From Humibacillus xanthopallidus (lineage in GTDB: Bacteria > Actinomycetota > Actinomycetes > Actinomycetales > Dermatophilaceae), in NCBI RefSeq assembly GCF_006717145.1, contig NZ_VFQF01000001.1:1054001-1118000 (forward strand): DNA of 64,000 bases, written 5' to 3'. Position numbers and translations under genes: made by a program. The notes beneath the pieces were generated by a model that was not told the origin of the DNA, made no database searches, and was given only the letters and a program-made list of their open reading frames with translations. This document shows, in pieces, positions 7,959 to 16,833 of the stretch. Numbering within the stretch: position 1 is the first letter of the stretch; each line of letters begins with the position of its first letter.

Positions 7959-8824
7959 CCGTGCCCAAGGTCATCACCCTCGAGGCCGCCCCCGACCTCC
8001 GCCAGATCTACGTCTCGGCGGCTCTCAAGCGCCGGCGGGTGGGCGACACCCTTCCCGACGTGCGGGTCGCCCGAGCCGGCGTCTCCGTCGACGTGCCCGG
8101 CCTCGCGGCATACGCCCGCGTGTGCCGGCTGCCGCTCGGGGCGACGTTGCCGCTGACCTACCCCCACCTGCTCGCCTTTCCCCTGCAGATGGTGGTGATG
8201 GCCGGTGACGGCTTCCCCCTGCCGCTGCTCGGTGCGGTCCACGTCGAGAACCGCATCGAGGTCACACGGGCGGTCGCGGTCGACGAGCTCCTCGACATCG
8301 ACGTGTGGGCGCAGGACCTGCGCCCACACCGGCGGGGCACCCAGGTCGACCTCGTCTCCGAGGTGAGCACCCGGGGCGAGCTCGTGTGGCGCGGAGTCAG
8401 CACCTACCTGGCCCGCGGCGCGGAGCACCCCGACGCGCCCCGCTCCGAGGCGCCGTCCACCACCCCGCTCGCCGCGGTCACCGGTGGCCCGCAGTGGCGC
8501 CTTGGTGACGACACGGGCCGGGCGTATGCCGGTGTGTCGGGTGACTGGAACCCGATCCACCTCCATGCCCTGACCGCACGACCCCTCGGCTTCCCGGGCG
8601 CCATCGCGCACGGGATGTACACCTACGCGCGGGCGATGGGCTCCCTCGGCCCACGCCTTGCCCCGGAGGGCCTGACGAGCCGGGTCTGGTTCCGCAAACC
8701 GGTTCCGCTGCCGTCGACCGTGCGTCTGCGCACGGCCTTCGCGCCCGAGTCCACCCTCTCGGTGCTGGAGTCGGCGAGCGGCGACACCGAGCACGCTGTC
8801 GTCGAGAACACCTGGGCGCCGTGA
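7955..8824 (+). CDS. MaoC-type 3-hydroxyacyl-thioester dehydratase (HtdX-like)
   Basis: A 289-residue double hot-dog dehydratase. The hydratase-2 motif is YAGVSGDWNPIHLHALTA (Asp and His catalytic) with FPGAIAHGMYT after it, in the C-terminal half. The N-terminal half (LPLTYPHLLAFPLQMVVM) is the non-catalytic hot dog. The GTG at 7955 overlaps the fabG4 stop by 4 bp (GTGA); an alternative GTG is at 7961. It hydrates or dehydrates enoyl/3-hydroxyacyl thioesters, completing the module with the reductase and thiolase. Mycobacterial HtdX lies beside FabG4 in the same way. Confidence 0.9.
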   Translation: MTVPKVITLEAAPDLRQIYVSAALKRRRVGDTLPDVRVARAGVSVDVPGLAAYARVCRLPLGATLPLTYPHLLAFPLQMVVMAGDGFPLPLLGAVHVENRIEVTRAVAVDELLDIDVWAQDLRPHRRGTQVDLVSEVSTRGELVWRGVSTYLARGAEHPDAPRSEAPSTTPLAAVTGGPQWRLGDDTGRAYAGVSGDWNPIHLHALTARPLGFPGAIAHGMYTYARAMGSLGPRLAPEGLTSRVWFRKPVPLPSTVRLRTAFAPESTLSVLESASGDTEHAVVENTWAP

Positions 8825-8827
8825 CGC

Positions 8828-9742
8828 TCAGGCCTGCCGGTGCTCCTGCACCATCCGGTAGACGCCGCTGCGCACGACGTAGCCGAGGTCGGCGTTGATC
8901 CGTCGGATGCCGACGTTCGCCTCCTCGTTGGTGGTGTTCGACACCCTGGCGCCGAGGCGAGCGGCGACGACGTGCGCACGCTCCTTGACCGCGCGCATGA
9001 TGCCGCGGCCACGGTAGGCGGGGTCGACGCCGCTGTAGGCGATGGAGAGCGCTCCGGACTGCACCCCGCCGAAGGTGATGCCCGCAGGCACACCATCGAC
9101 GCGCGCGACGACGCAGACGGGCTCCTCGTCGGCCGTGAGCATCGTCGAGAACGCCTCGAGGCTCATGACGAATCCGAGCGCCGCCTCGGGGTTGGTCTGG
9201 CTCGCACGCAGCATGTGCTCGACGGCGTCGCGGTCGGCGAACCCCAGGTCGGGCACCTCGTCCAGCGTCACCCCCGGCGGAAGGGGCGAGGAGGGCGCGA
9301 GCTCGGTGAGGTCGAGACTCGACTCGATCCCGTGCTTCTCGATCTCGAACCCCCAGTGGCGCGCGACGGCGAGCGACCGCTCGTCGTCGTCGAAGACGCC
9401 GGTGCCGAGCCTGGCGATCGTGCCCGGCACGAGGGGCAGGAGCGACGCACGCAGCGCCGACCCGACGCCCGAACCCTCGACGTCGCGAGCCACGACGAGG
9501 CGCAGGCCGCAGCGGTCGGGTGGGGCGAAGCCGGGGCGTTGCAGCAGGCCCACCCCCACGAGGTGGTCGTCCTCGTCATGGGCGGTGTGGCGCACCAGGA
9601 GGGGAAAGAGCTCGGGGCTCTCGAAGGGCATCGCGGCCTCGGCACGAGGCAGCTCCGGCAGGCGCGCGCACACCAGATCGACCGCCTCGGCGATGCGCCG
9701 GGTCTCGAGGGGCCGCACTGTCACAGCAGGCATTCGGCTCAT
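8828..9742 (-). CDS. GNAT family N-acetyltransferase (double GNAT)
   Basis: A 304-residue protein with two GNAT-like halves. The C-terminal half has the acetyl-CoA loop region YSGVDPAYRGRGIMRAVKERA and TTNEEANVGIRRINADLGYV, typical of motif A and B. The N-terminal half has LVVARDVEGSGVGSALRA and ARHWGFEIEKHG and is probably structural. The ATG at 9742 overlaps the stop of the upstream lipoprotein gene by 4 bp, so the two are coupled. The substrate is unknown; such tandem GNATs include small-molecule and mycothiol-type enzymes. Confidence 0.85.
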   Translation of the reverse strand: MSRMPAVTVRPLETRRIAEAVDLVCARLPELPRAEAAMPFESPELFPLLVRHTAHDEDDHLVGVGLLQRPGFAPPDRCGLRLVVARDVEGSGVGSALRASLLPLVPGTIARLGTGVFDDDERSLAVARHWGFEIEKHGIESSLDLTELAPSSPLPPGVTLDEVPDLGFADRDAVEHMLRASQTNPEAALGFVMSLEAFSTMLTADEEPVCVVARVDGVPAGITFGGVQSGALSIAYSGVDPAYRGRGIMRAVKERAHVVAARLGARVSNTTNEEANVGIRRINADLGYVVRSGVYRMVQEHRQA

Positions 9743-10737
9743 TCGTAGAGAACGTACTCGGGCTGCGGACGCAGGGCCAGCACCTGCGCCGGGGTCATGA
9801 GCGGCCCGAAGCGCCGGTCCTCCGAGTAGAAGAGCTTGAAGCCGGCGTGCACGGGCTTCGGCATGCCTCCGGTGAGCTTGCGGTAGGTCGACTCCTTCAT
9901 CGCGCGCGACCCGATGCCGTCGACCGACTTGATGAGCACCACGCCCGGGTGGGCGCGAAGCGCCTTCTCGTCGCGCAGGATCGACGGCGAGAGCTGGTGG
10001 ACGACGAAGACCTTCTCCGGCAGCTTCTTCGCGCGGACGAGGCCCGCGAGGTAGGACGACACCTCGTCGACCTCCTCGCCGGTCGTGTGGCCGAAGACCC
10101 GCATGGGCACCTGGCCGGGGCCCATCGCCCACTCCGGGTCGAAGGCCACGCCGACGTCGGGCTCCCCGAGCCAGCGGGCGTAGGAGCGCACCTCGTCGAG
10201 GACGTCGGCCCGGCCCGGCTGGATGTCGAGCAGGAGGATGCCCTTGACCCTGCGGGCTGCAGCGAGGTGGGCCGCGATGACCCGGTCCGAGGTCCGGCTG
10301 CGGTAGAGGCCGTCCGATCCCGGCTCGCCGTGGACCACGGTGGCGATGAGCTCGAGGACCGGCAGCACCGTGCGGCCCGCGGCATACGGCTCGGCCACGC
10401 GCTCGATCTCACGGGCTCGGGCGTCGAGGTCGCCGACGCCGAGGCGTCCGAGGGCGGACGACCCGGGGTAGCCGACGAAGCCGACGAGGCGGTGCGCGGG
10501 GAAGATCGTGCGCCCGCCGCGGGGCAGCTGGGGGAGCGATGCAGCGGGGCCCGACGTGGCCGAAGTGGCAGCGGGTGTCGGGGCATCCGAAGCGGACCCT
10601 GCCGCCCGGCCCGACGTCACCGCGCCGCCGGCCGTCGGCGCGGGGGAGAAGGGCGGGGCGGACGGCGTGGGCGTTCCGCCGCAGGCGGCCAGCCCGATGA
10701 GCGCCGCCGCTGCAACAGCCAGCGCCGTTCGTCGCAC
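9739..10737 (-). CDS. Secreted lipoprotein of unknown function
   Basis: A 332-residue protein. It starts with a lipoprotein signal peptide ([19 protein letters not shown]; lipobox LAAC, Cys at 19), then a Thr/Pro/Ala-rich linker to about residue 75, then a globular domain with [53 protein letters not shown] and VFVVHQLSP. Alternating hydrophobic strands suggest a TIM-barrel or polysaccharide-acting fold, but I do not recognise catalytic residues with certainty. GTG start with GGGGAG 6 bp upstream and a TAGCGT -10 further up (10786-10791). Divergent from thrS. Confidence 0.7.
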   Translation of the reverse strand: MRRTALAVAAAALIGLAACGGTPTPSAPPFSPAPTAGGAVTSGRAAGSASDAPTPAATSATSGPAASLPQLPRGGRTIFPAHRLVGFVGYPGSSALGRLGVGDLDARAREIERVAEPYAAGRTVLPVLELIATVVHGEPGSDGLYRSRTSDRVIAAHLAAARRVKGILLLDIQPGRADVLDEVRSYARWLGEPDVGVAFDPEWAMGPGQVPMRVFGHTTGEEVDEVSSYLAGLVRAKKLPEKVFVVHQLSPSILRDEKALRAHPGVVLIKSVDGIGSRAMKESTYRKLTGGMPKPVHAGFKLFYSEDRRFGPLMTPAQVLALRPQPEYVLYE

Positions 10738-10916
10738 GTGGTCTCCCCGGAGTCGCCGGGCGCGTGGATGCGCCCGTTTCGTCCCACGCTAGGTCATCGA
10801 GCGCGCCACACCCAGCTGATGCGGCTGGCGGACCGTCGCAGGCCGGTGCGCGCGGTCGTTACGCTGGGCCCGGCCGCAACCACGCGGCACACCCCCGCCA
10901 CGAAGGAGCACCAACC

Positions 10917-12911
10917 GTGTCTGCACAGATCACCGTCACCGTCGCCGGAAGCGAGCGATCGGTTGCGGAGCAGACGACGGCGGGTGAGCTCCTCGACGAG
11001 GTCGGAGGCGCCGGCCGGGTCGTCGTCGCCCGCGTCAACGGCGAGCTGCGCGACCTCTTCCACCCGCTCGCCGACGGCGACGTCGTCGAGCCTGTCACCA
11101 TCGACAGCGAGGACGGCCTCGCGGTGCTGCGCCACTCGACGGCCCACGTGCTCGCGCAGGCGGTGCAGTCCATCAACGAGGACGCGAGGCTCGGCATCGG
11201 CCCACCCGTCCGCGACGGGTTCTACTACGACTTCGACGTCGAGACCCCGTTCCACCCCGACGACCTCAAGGCCCTCGAGAAGGCGATGCAGCGCATCATC
11301 AACGAGGGGCAGACCTTCGCGCGCCGGGTCGTCACCGACGCCGAGGCCCTCGAGGAGCTCGCCCACGAGCCGTTCAAGTGCGAGCTCGTCGGGCTCAAGG
11401 GCGGCAGCGCCGACGAAGCCGCCGAGGGCGCCGGCGTCGAGGTGGGCGCCGGCGAGCTGACGATCTACGACAACATCCGCCGCGACGGCACCCGCGCCTG
11501 GGGCGACCTCTGCCGCGGCCCGCACATCCCGAGCACCAAGCTCATCGGCAACGCCTTCAAGCTGATGCGCGTGGCGGCCGCCTACTGGCGCGGGTCGGAG
11601 AAGAACCCCCAGCTCCAGCGCATCTACGGCACCGCGTGGCCGACCAAGGACGAGCTCAAGGCCTACCTCGACCGGCTGGCCGAGGCCGAGCGGCGCGACC
11701 ACCGCAAGCTCGGCGCGGAGCTCGACCTCTTCTCCTTCCCCGACGAGCTGGGCTCCGGGCTGCCGGTCTTCCACCCCAAGGGCGGCGTCATCAAGCGCGA
11801 GATGGAGGACTACGTCCGCCGCCGGCACATCGAGGAGGGCTTCGACTACGTCGGCACGCCGCACATCACCAAGGACGGCCTCTTCCACACCTCGGGCCAC
11901 CTGCCCTACTACGCCGACACGATGTTCCCGCCGATGGAGCTCGAGGGCGCGAAGTACCAGCTCAAGGCGATGAACTGCCCGATGCACAACCTCATCTTCG
12001 CCTCGCGCGGCCGCTCCTACCGAGAGCTGCCGCTGCGCTTCTTCGAGTTCGGCTCCGTCTACCGCTACGAGAAGTCGGGCGTCGTGCACGGCCTCACCCG
12101 CGTGCGCGGCATGACGCAGGACGACTCGCACTCCTACGTCACCGCCGAGCAGGCACCCGCCGAGATCCAGCACCTGCTCGACTTCGTCCTCTCGCTGCTG
12201 CGCGACTTCGGCCTCGACGACTTCTACCTCGAGCTGTCGACCCGCGACGAGGACGGCGACAAGAAGGACAAGTTCATCGGCAGCGACGAGCAGTGGAAGG
12301 TGGCGACGAAGGTCCTCGAGGACGTCGCCGTCGCATCCGGCCTCGACCTCGTCCCCGACCCGGGCGGCGCCGCCTTCTACGGGCCGAAGATCTCCGTCCA
12401 GGCCCGCGACGCCATCGGGCGCACGTGGCAGATGTCGACGATCCAGTACGACTTCAACCAGCCCGAGCGCTTCGGCCTCGAGTACCAGGCCGCCGACGGC
12501 ACGCGCCAGCAGCCGGTCATGATCCACTCGGCGAAGTTCGGCTCGATCGAGCGCTTCCTCGGGGTGCTCGTCGAGCACTACGCCGGGGCGTTCCCGGTGT
12601 GGCTCTCGCCGGTGCAGGTGCTCGGCGTCCCGGTCGCCGAGGACTACGCCGACCACCTGCAGGGCGTCCTCGGCCAGCTGAAGCGCCGGGGCGTGCGCGT
12701 CGAGCTCGACGACAGCGACGACCGCTTCCCGAAGAAGATCCGCAACGCGAGCAAGTCGAAGGTGCCCTTCGTGCTCATCGCGGGCGAGGAGGACCGCGCC
12801 GCGGGGGCGGTGTCGTTCCGCTACCGCGACGGCTCCCAGAAGAACGGCGTGCCGATCGAGGACGCCATGGCCGAGATCCTCGCCGCGATCGAGAGCCGCG
12901 CCCAGGTCTGA
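10917..12911 (+). CDS. thrS: Threonine--tRNA ligase
   Basis: A 664-residue cytoplasmic enzyme that charges tRNA-Thr. Residues 1-65 are the TGS domain, then the second editing domain with [12 protein letters not shown] and the class II core: [29 protein letters not shown] (zinc-binding Cys), [18 protein letters not shown] (motif 2) and [19 protein letters not shown] (motif 3), ending in the anticodon domain. The GTG at 10917 follows AAGGAG by 9 bp, and a TACGCT -10 at 10859-10864 gives a leader of about 50 nt. No T-box is visible in that short leader. Family length is normal. Confidence 0.97.
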   Translation: MSAQITVTVAGSERSVAEQTTAGELLDEVGGAGRVVVARVNGELRDLFHPLADGDVVEPVTIDSEDGLAVLRHSTAHVLAQAVQSINEDARLGIGPPVRDGFYYDFDVETPFHPDDLKALEKAMQRIINEGQTFARRVVTDAEALEELAHEPFKCELVGLKGGSADEAAEGAGVEVGAGELTIYDNIRRDGTRAWGDLCRGPHIPSTKLIGNAFKLMRVAAAYWRGSEKNPQLQRIYGTAWPTKDELKAYLDRLAEAERRDHRKLGAELDLFSFPDELGSGLPVFHPKGGVIKREMEDYVRRRHIEEGFDYVGTPHITKDGLFHTSGHLPYYADTMFPPMELEGAKYQLKAMNCPMHNLIFASRGRSYRELPLRFFEFGSVYRYEKSGVVHGLTRVRGMTQDDSHSYVTAEQAPAEIQHLLDFVLSLLRDFGLDDFYLELSTRDEDGDKKDKFIGSDEQWKVATKVLEDVAVASGLDLVPDPGGAAFYGPKISVQARDAIGRTWQMSTIQYDFNQPERFGLEYQAADGTRQQPVMIHSAKFGSIERFLGVLVEHYAGAFPVWLSPVQVLGVPVAEDYADHLQGVLGQLKRRGVRVELDDSDDRFPKKIRNASKSKVPFVLIAGEEDRAAGAVSFRYRDGSQKNGVPIEDAMAEILAAIESRAQV

Positions 12912-12913
12912 CC

Positions 12914-12929
12914 TGTGACAGCGGTCACA
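12914..12929. promoter_or_regulatory. CRP/GlxR-type operator TGTGA-N6-TCACA
   Basis: The sequence TGTGACAGCGGTCACA is a perfect match to the cAMP receptor protein consensus, extended to a 7-bp inverted repeat CTGTGAC/GTCACAG (12913-12930). It begins 2 bp after the thrS stop. Its centre is about 68 bp before the predicted start site of the downstream small RNA, a position typical of class I activation. It could alternatively be a short terminator-like hairpin, but the stem of 7 bp without a T tract makes that less likely. Confidence 0.6.
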
Positions 12930-12954
12930 GCCGCGGCGGGTTTCGCGCAAACCC

Positions 12955-12983
12955 TTGCGCGCCGTGCCGCGGAGGGATACAAC
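12955..12983 (+). promoter_or_regulatory. Sigma70-type promoter for putative small RNA
   Basis: TTGCGC at 12955-12960 and TACAAC at 12978-12983 are separated by exactly 17 bp. The predicted start is about 12990, the first base of the first stem-loop described in the next entry. There is no open reading frame with a ribosome site directly downstream. Confidence 0.6.
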
Positions 12984-12989
12984 TGAAGT

Positions 12990-13080
12990 ACCGGATCGCT
13001 TCGGCGAAACGGTTTCTCCCATCATTCATTTGGCGGGAGAACGAAGGCCCGGGAACTCATACTTCCCGGGCCTTCACCTC
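12990..13080 (+). ncRNA. Putative small RNA with three consecutive stem-loops
   Basis: From the predicted start the sequence folds into three adjacent hairpins with almost no linker: ACCG/CGGT enclosing TCGC-TTCG-GCGA (12990-13013); TTCTCCC/GGGAGAA with a 14-nt loop rich in AUU (13014-13041); and a perfect 12-bp terminator stem (13044-13074). This tiling of promoter, stems and terminator is unlikely by chance and is the basis for the call. I do not recognise it as a named RNA family. The upstream CRP-type site suggests carbon or cAMP control. An unstructured loop is available for base pairing. Expression is not shown by sequence alone. Confidence 0.55.
13044..13074. terminator. 12-bp perfect hairpin terminator
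   Basis: AAGGCCCGGGAA is followed after a 7-nt loop by its exact reverse complement TTCCCGGGCCTT. No U-tract follows, only CACCTCTCTC, which is normal for actinobacterial intrinsic terminators. It would end the putative small RNA and any read-through from thrS. Confidence 0.75.
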
Positions 13081-13227
13081 TCTCACGACGCCCGTGAACG
13101 ATCCGGCGCGCCCCAGCACCTCGGCCCCGCGGCTCTCACACCCGCGGGGCTGATCTGCGTCCGGGCGGGCCGGAATCTGGCGTGTCGGATTTTCAGCCTG
13201 ACCGTCGGACACGGTTCAATGGTGCTG

Positions 13228-13254
13228 GCCCTGCGGTGTGTGAGACCGCAGGGC
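13228..13254. terminator. 10-bp hairpin, second terminator-like element
   Basis: GCCCTGCGGT pairs with ACCGCAGGGC across a 7-nt loop. It is followed by CCTTCACTTCTCC, very like the CCTTCACCTCTC after the first hairpin. It lies just before the HIT gene promoter and probably insulates it. Of the 384 bp between thrS and the HIT gene, the rest (13081-13227) holds nothing I recognise. Confidence 0.6.
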
Positions 13255-13281
13255 CCTTCACTTCTCCGGCCGCCACCGCCC

Positions 13282-13287
13282 TAGGAT
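13282..13287 (+). promoter_or_regulatory. Leaderless -10 element TAGGAT
   Basis: TAGGAT ends 8 bp before the HIT gene ATG at 13296, so the transcript should begin at or just before the start codon. No ribosome site is present. Confidence 0.55.
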
Positions 13288-13295
13288 CGACAACC

Positions 13296-13847
13296 ATGAC
13301 CGAGCAGGCCGGCGACGCCGTCGAGAGCGCGCACGACTTCGCCCACGTCGACGACGGGTTCGAGCGGCTGTGGACGCCCCACCGGATGGCCTACATCCTC
13401 GGCGACCGGCCCACCGAGGAGGCCGGCACCGGCTGCCCGTTCTGCGCCGCACCGGCAAAGTCAGACGCCGACGGGCTCATCGTCCACCGCGGCGAGCACT
13501 GCTACGTCGTGATGAACCTCTTCCCGTACAACCCCGGTCACGTCCTCGTGTGCCCCTACCGCCACGTCTCGCTCTACGTCGACCTCACCGACGAGGAGAC
13601 CCAGGAGTTCACGGCGCTGACCAAGGCGGCGATCACGGCCCTGCAGGTCGCGTCCGGACCGCACGGCTTCAACCTCGGCATGAACCAGGGCGCCGTCGCC
13701 GGGGCCGGAGTGGCCGCCCACCTGCACCAGCACATCGTGCCGCGGTGGAGCGGTGACTCGAACTTCCTGCCCATCGTGGGGCAGACCAAGGCGCTGCCCG
13801 TGCTGCTCGAGGAGACCCGCAGGCGCCTCGTCGCCAGCTGGGTCTGA
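13296..13847 (+). CDS. HIT domain protein, Ap4A phosphorylase type
   Basis: A 183-residue protein with the histidine triad HLHQHIVPRW (about residue 146) and an N-terminal CPFC zinc-type pair with a later GEHCYVVMN. HIT proteins hydrolyse or phosphorolyse dinucleoside polyphosphates. The mycobacterial orthologue at the same place, between thrS and the PIP synthase gene, is an Ap4A phosphorylase. Since aminoacyl-tRNA synthetases produce Ap4A, placement beside thrS is suggestive. Start chosen at ATG 13296 from the leaderless -10. Confidence 0.9.
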   Translation: MTEQAGDAVESAHDFAHVDDGFERLWTPHRMAYILGDRPTEEAGTGCPFCAAPAKSDADGLIVHRGEHCYVVMNLFPYNPGHVLVCPYRHVSLYVDLTDEETQEFTALTKAAITALQVASGPHGFNLGMNQGAVAGAGVAAHLHQHIVPRWSGDSNFLPIVGQTKALPVLLEETRRRLVASWV

Positions 13848-13952
13848 GGCGCAGCCGCCCTCCCGTGGCCTCCCGCGGGCCTCATGCTGGCCTCTCGCGG
13901 CCCTCCCGTAGCCAGCCGTGGCCACGTGGGCCGGAGGGGGCCCCGAGGTCAG

Positions 13953-13958
13953 TACGCT
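13953..13958 (+). promoter_or_regulatory. Leaderless -10 element TACGCT before PIP synthase gene
   Basis: TACGCT ends 9 bp before the ATG at 13968. No Shine-Dalgarno sequence lies in the gap. It would drive the PIM operon. Confidence 0.45.
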
Positions 13959-13967
13959 GTGCTCACC

Positions 13968-14657
13968 ATGCTCAACAGACTCCTCCGCGCGACGATGACC
14001 AAGATCCTGAGTCCCGTCGCCCACCTCTTCCTCCGCCTGGGCATCAGCCCCGACGTCGTGACGATCGTCGGCACGATCGGCGTCTGCGTCGGAGCCCTGG
14101 CCTTCTTCCCCCGCGGGGAGATCTGGGTGGGCGTGCTCGTCATCACCGCGTTCGTCTTCTCCGACACGGTCGACGGCATCATGGCGCGCGAGTCGGGCCG
14201 CTCGAGCAAGTGGGGCGCCTACCTCGACTCGACGCTCGACCGGATGGGTGACGCGGCGATCTTCGGCGGCCTCGTGCTCTACTACGCCGGCCCCGGCGAC
14301 AACCGCTGGATGGCCGGCCTCGCCCTCGCCTGCCTCATCCTCGGCTCGGTCGTCTCCTACGCGAAGGCGCGCGCCGAGGGTCTCGGCTACACGGCCAACG
14401 TCGGCATCGCCGAGCGCGCCGACCGGCTCGTCGCCGTGCTGGCGGCTGCCTTCTTCGCCGACCTCTTCGGCTCGACCCTGCTCCTCGGCGTCGTCCTCGC
14501 CCTGCTGGCCGTCGCGAGCTTCATCACGGTGCTCCAGCGGATGCTCACCGTGCGGCGCCAGGCCCTCTCGGCCGGTGAGGTCTCCTCGCGCGACGTCCCG
14601 GGCGGCGGCGTGGCCGGTGACGTCCCCGGTGACGTCCCTGGCGAGGTCTCGCCGTGA
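13968..14657 (+). CDS. pgsA1: Phosphatidylinositol phosphate synthase
   Basis: A 229-residue polytopic membrane enzyme of the CDP-alcohol phosphotransferase family. The signature D-x2-D-G-x2-A-R-x8-G-x3-D-x3-D is met by DTVDGIMARESGRSSKWGAY followed by LDSTLD. It joins CDP-diacylglycerol and inositol phosphate, the first step to PI and PIMs. The next two genes encode PatA and PimA, which fixes the role. A short tail after residue 210 contains a small GDVPGDVPGEV repeat. The stop overlaps patA by 4 bp (GTGA). Confidence 0.93.
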   Translation: MLNRLLRATMTKILSPVAHLFLRLGISPDVVTIVGTIGVCVGALAFFPRGEIWVGVLVITAFVFSDTVDGIMARESGRSSKWGAYLDSTLDRMGDAAIFGGLVLYYAGPGDNRWMAGLALACLILGSVVSYAKARAEGLGYTANVGIAERADRLVAVLAAAFFADLFGSTLLLGVVLALLAVASFITVLQRMLTVRRQALSAGEVSSRDVPGGGVAGDVPGDVPGEVSP

Positions 14658-15661
14658 CCGACCACCACTCGCTCTCGCGCCGGGCGACCGACACGGTGAG
14701 CGTGCTCGGCTTCAAGCTGGGGTGGCGCACCCTGCGCGCGCTGCCCGAGCGGGCGGCATACGGCCTCTTCGACAGGGTCGCCGACGTCGCCTTCCGCCGA
14801 GACGGCAAGGGGGTCCAGCGCCTCCGGGCCAACTACGCCCGCGCCCGCCCGGAGCTCTCGCCCACGGAACTCGACGACCTCGTGCACGCCGGCATGCGCT
14901 CCTACATGCGCTACTACTGCGAGGCCTTCCGCCTCCCGAGCCTGGCGCAGGCCGACATCCAGCGGGCCGTCGTGGCGCACGGCGCGGAGGAGCCCCAGGC
15001 GCTCTCCGCGCAGGGCAAGCCGGTCGTCGTCTTCGTCGGGCACCTCGGCAACTTCGACCTCGCCGCGGCGTGGTCGGCGAGCAACATCGGGCCGGTGACG
15101 ACCGTCGCCGAGCGGCTGAAGCCCGAGGAGGTCTACCAGGAGTTCGTCGCCTTCCGGCGCAGCATCGACATGGACATCATCCCGCTCACGGGGGGCGAGG
15201 ACCCCTTCGGAGCGCTCGTGCGCGTCACCCGCGCCGGCGGTCGCGTCGTCGCGCTGGCCAGCGACCGCGACCTGACGAACAACGGGGTCGAGGTCGACCT
15301 GCTCGGCCACCGCGCCCGCATGGCCAAGGGGCCCGCCGTCCTCTCCCTCCTCACCGGTGCCCCGCTCTACGCCGCGTCGATCCACTACGAGCCCGCCGCC
15401 CGCGGCGAGGGTCTGGGCGGGCACCGCACCGTCGTGCAGTTCAGCGAGCGGCTGACTCCGCGGGTCGACGGCTCGACGGCAGACAAGGCACAGGACCTCA
15501 TCCAGCAGTGCGCCGACCACCTCGCCCCGACGATCCGCGCCCACACATCGAGCTGGCACATGCTCCAGAAGGTCTTCGTCGACGACCTCGACCCCCGCCC
15601 CGACGCCGCCGTGCCCCCAGCAGGTATGCCGTCCGCCTCGTCCCAGGGACGCCCGACGTGA
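14654..15661 (+). CDS. patA: Phosphatidylinositol mannoside acyltransferase
   Basis: A 335-residue membrane-associated LPLAT/HtrB-like acyltransferase. The HxxxxD-type motif appears as VFVGHLGNFDLAAAW (His and Asp about residue 132-137), with LASDRDLTNNGVEV and FLG.-like KGPAVLSLLTGAPLY after it. It transfers palmitate to the mannose of PIM1/PIM2. GTG start coupled to the upstream stop, and the end overlaps pimA by 4 bp. Order PIP synthase-PatA-PimA equals the mycobacterial operon. Confidence 0.92.
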   Translation: MTDHHSLSRRATDTVSVLGFKLGWRTLRALPERAAYGLFDRVADVAFRRDGKGVQRLRANYARARPELSPTELDDLVHAGMRSYMRYYCEAFRLPSLAQADIQRAVVAHGAEEPQALSAQGKPVVVFVGHLGNFDLAAAWSASNIGPVTTVAERLKPEEVYQEFVAFRRSIDMDIIPLTGGEDPFGALVRVTRAGGRVVALASDRDLTNNGVEVDLLGHRARMAKGPAVLSLLTGAPLYAASIHYEPAARGEGLGGHRTVVQFSERLTPRVDGSTADKAQDLIQQCADHLAPTIRAHTSSWHMLQKVFVDDLDPRPDAAVPPAGMPSASSQGRPT

Positions 15662-16833
15662 GGATCGGGATCGCCTGCCCCTACTCCTTCGACGTGCCGG
15701 GAGGAGTGCAGTTCCACGTGCGCGACCTCGCCGAGCACTTCATCGGCGACGGCCACGACGTCAGCGTCCTCGCGCCCGCCGACAGCGAGACGGAGCTGCC
15801 GCCCTACGTCACCTCGGCCGGACGCGCGACCGCGGTGCGCTACAACGGCTCCGTCGCGCGCCTCAACTTCGGGCCCGTCACCGCAGCCAAGGTCGGGCGG
15901 TGGCTCGAGCACGGCGACTTCGACGTCCTCCACCTGCACGAGCCGATGACGCCGAGCGTCAGCGTCCTCGCCCTCATGGCCGCCGAGGGGCCGATCGTGG
16001 CCACCTTCCACACGTCGATGCTTCGGTCGCGGACGATGCAGACGGCATACCCCCTGCTTCGGCCGTCGCTCGAGAAGATCGCCGGGCGCATCGCCGTGAG
16101 CGAGGACGCCCGGCGCACCGTGACGACCCACGTCGGCGGCGACGCGGTCGTCATCCCCAACGGCGTCTACGTCGACCGCTTCGCGCAGGCGCCGCGACGG
16201 GCCGAGTGGATCGGCCGACCGAGCGCCCCGACGATCGCCTTCCTCGGCCGCATGGGCGAGCCGCGCAAGGGCCTGCCGGTGCTCGCCGCGGCGCTGCCGG
16301 CGGTGCTGCGCGAGGTGCCGGGGCTGCGGGTCCTCGTCGCGGGTCCGGGCGACCCCGAGGAGATCACGGAGGGCTGGCCGCCGGAGGTCGCGGCGGCGTG
16401 CGAGTTCCTCGGCGGTGTCTCCGACGCCGACAAGGCCTCGTTGCTCGCCTCGGTCGACGTCTACGTCGCGCCCAACACCGGCGGCGAGAGCTTCGGCATC
16501 ATCCTCATCGAGGCCATGTCGGCGGGCGCCTGCGTGCTCGCCAGCGACCTGCCCGCCTTCTCCCGCGTGCTCGACGGCGGGAGCGCGGGCGCGATGTTCG
16601 CCAACGAGCAGCCCGACGACCTCGCCCGCACGCTCGTGTCGCTCCTTCGCGACCCACAGCACCGCGGCGAGCTCGCCAGCGCGGGCCAGGAGCGCGCCCG
16701 GATCTTCGACTGGTCGGTCGTCGCCGACAAGATCATGGCCGTCTACGAGACCGTCATCGAGGGCCGCGCGGCCTCGCAGTGGGAGCCGGAGCGCCGCTGG
16801 GGCCGCTTCCTGCCAGGGCGGACCAGCCGGTGA
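15658..16833 (+). CDS. pimA: Phosphatidyl-myo-inositol mannosyltransferase
   Basis: A 391-residue GT-B glycosyltransferase (GT4). CPYSFDVPGGVQFHVRDLAE at the N-terminus holds the PGG loop that binds GDP-mannose; HLHEPMTPS, FHTSM, IPNGVYVDRF and the E-x7-E motif APNTGGESFGIILIEAMSAG follow. It adds the first mannose from GDP-mannose to PI at the inner membrane face. I chose GTG 15658 from the GTGA overlap with patA and because the core begins at once. Confidence 0.95.
   Translation: MRIGIACPYSFDVPGGVQFHVRDLAEHFIGDGHDVSVLAPADSETELPPYVTSAGRATAVRYNGSVARLNFGPVTAAKVGRWLEHGDFDVLHLHEPMTPSVSVLALMAAEGPIVATFHTSMLRSRTMQTAYPLLRPSLEKIAGRIAVSEDARRTVTTHVGGDAVVIPNGVYVDRFAQAPRRAEWIGRPSAPTIAFLGRMGEPRKGLPVLAAALPAVLREVPGLRVLVAGPGDPEEITEGWPPEVAAACEFLGGVSDADKASLLASVDVYVAPNTGGESFGIILIEAMSAGACVLASDLPAFSRVLDGGSAGAMFANEQPDDLARTLVSLLRDPQHRGELASAGQERARIFDWSVVADKIMAVYETVIEGRAASQWEPERRWGRFLPGRTSR

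Noticed and set aside
10792-10916. T-box leader before thrS
   Set aside because: The probable leader is only about 50 nt and lacks the T-box core sequence.
12913-12930. CTGTGAC/GTCACAG as a thrS terminator
   Set aside because: The stem is only 7 bp, with no T tract, and it matches the CRP consensus exactly; better terminators follow at 13044 and 13228.
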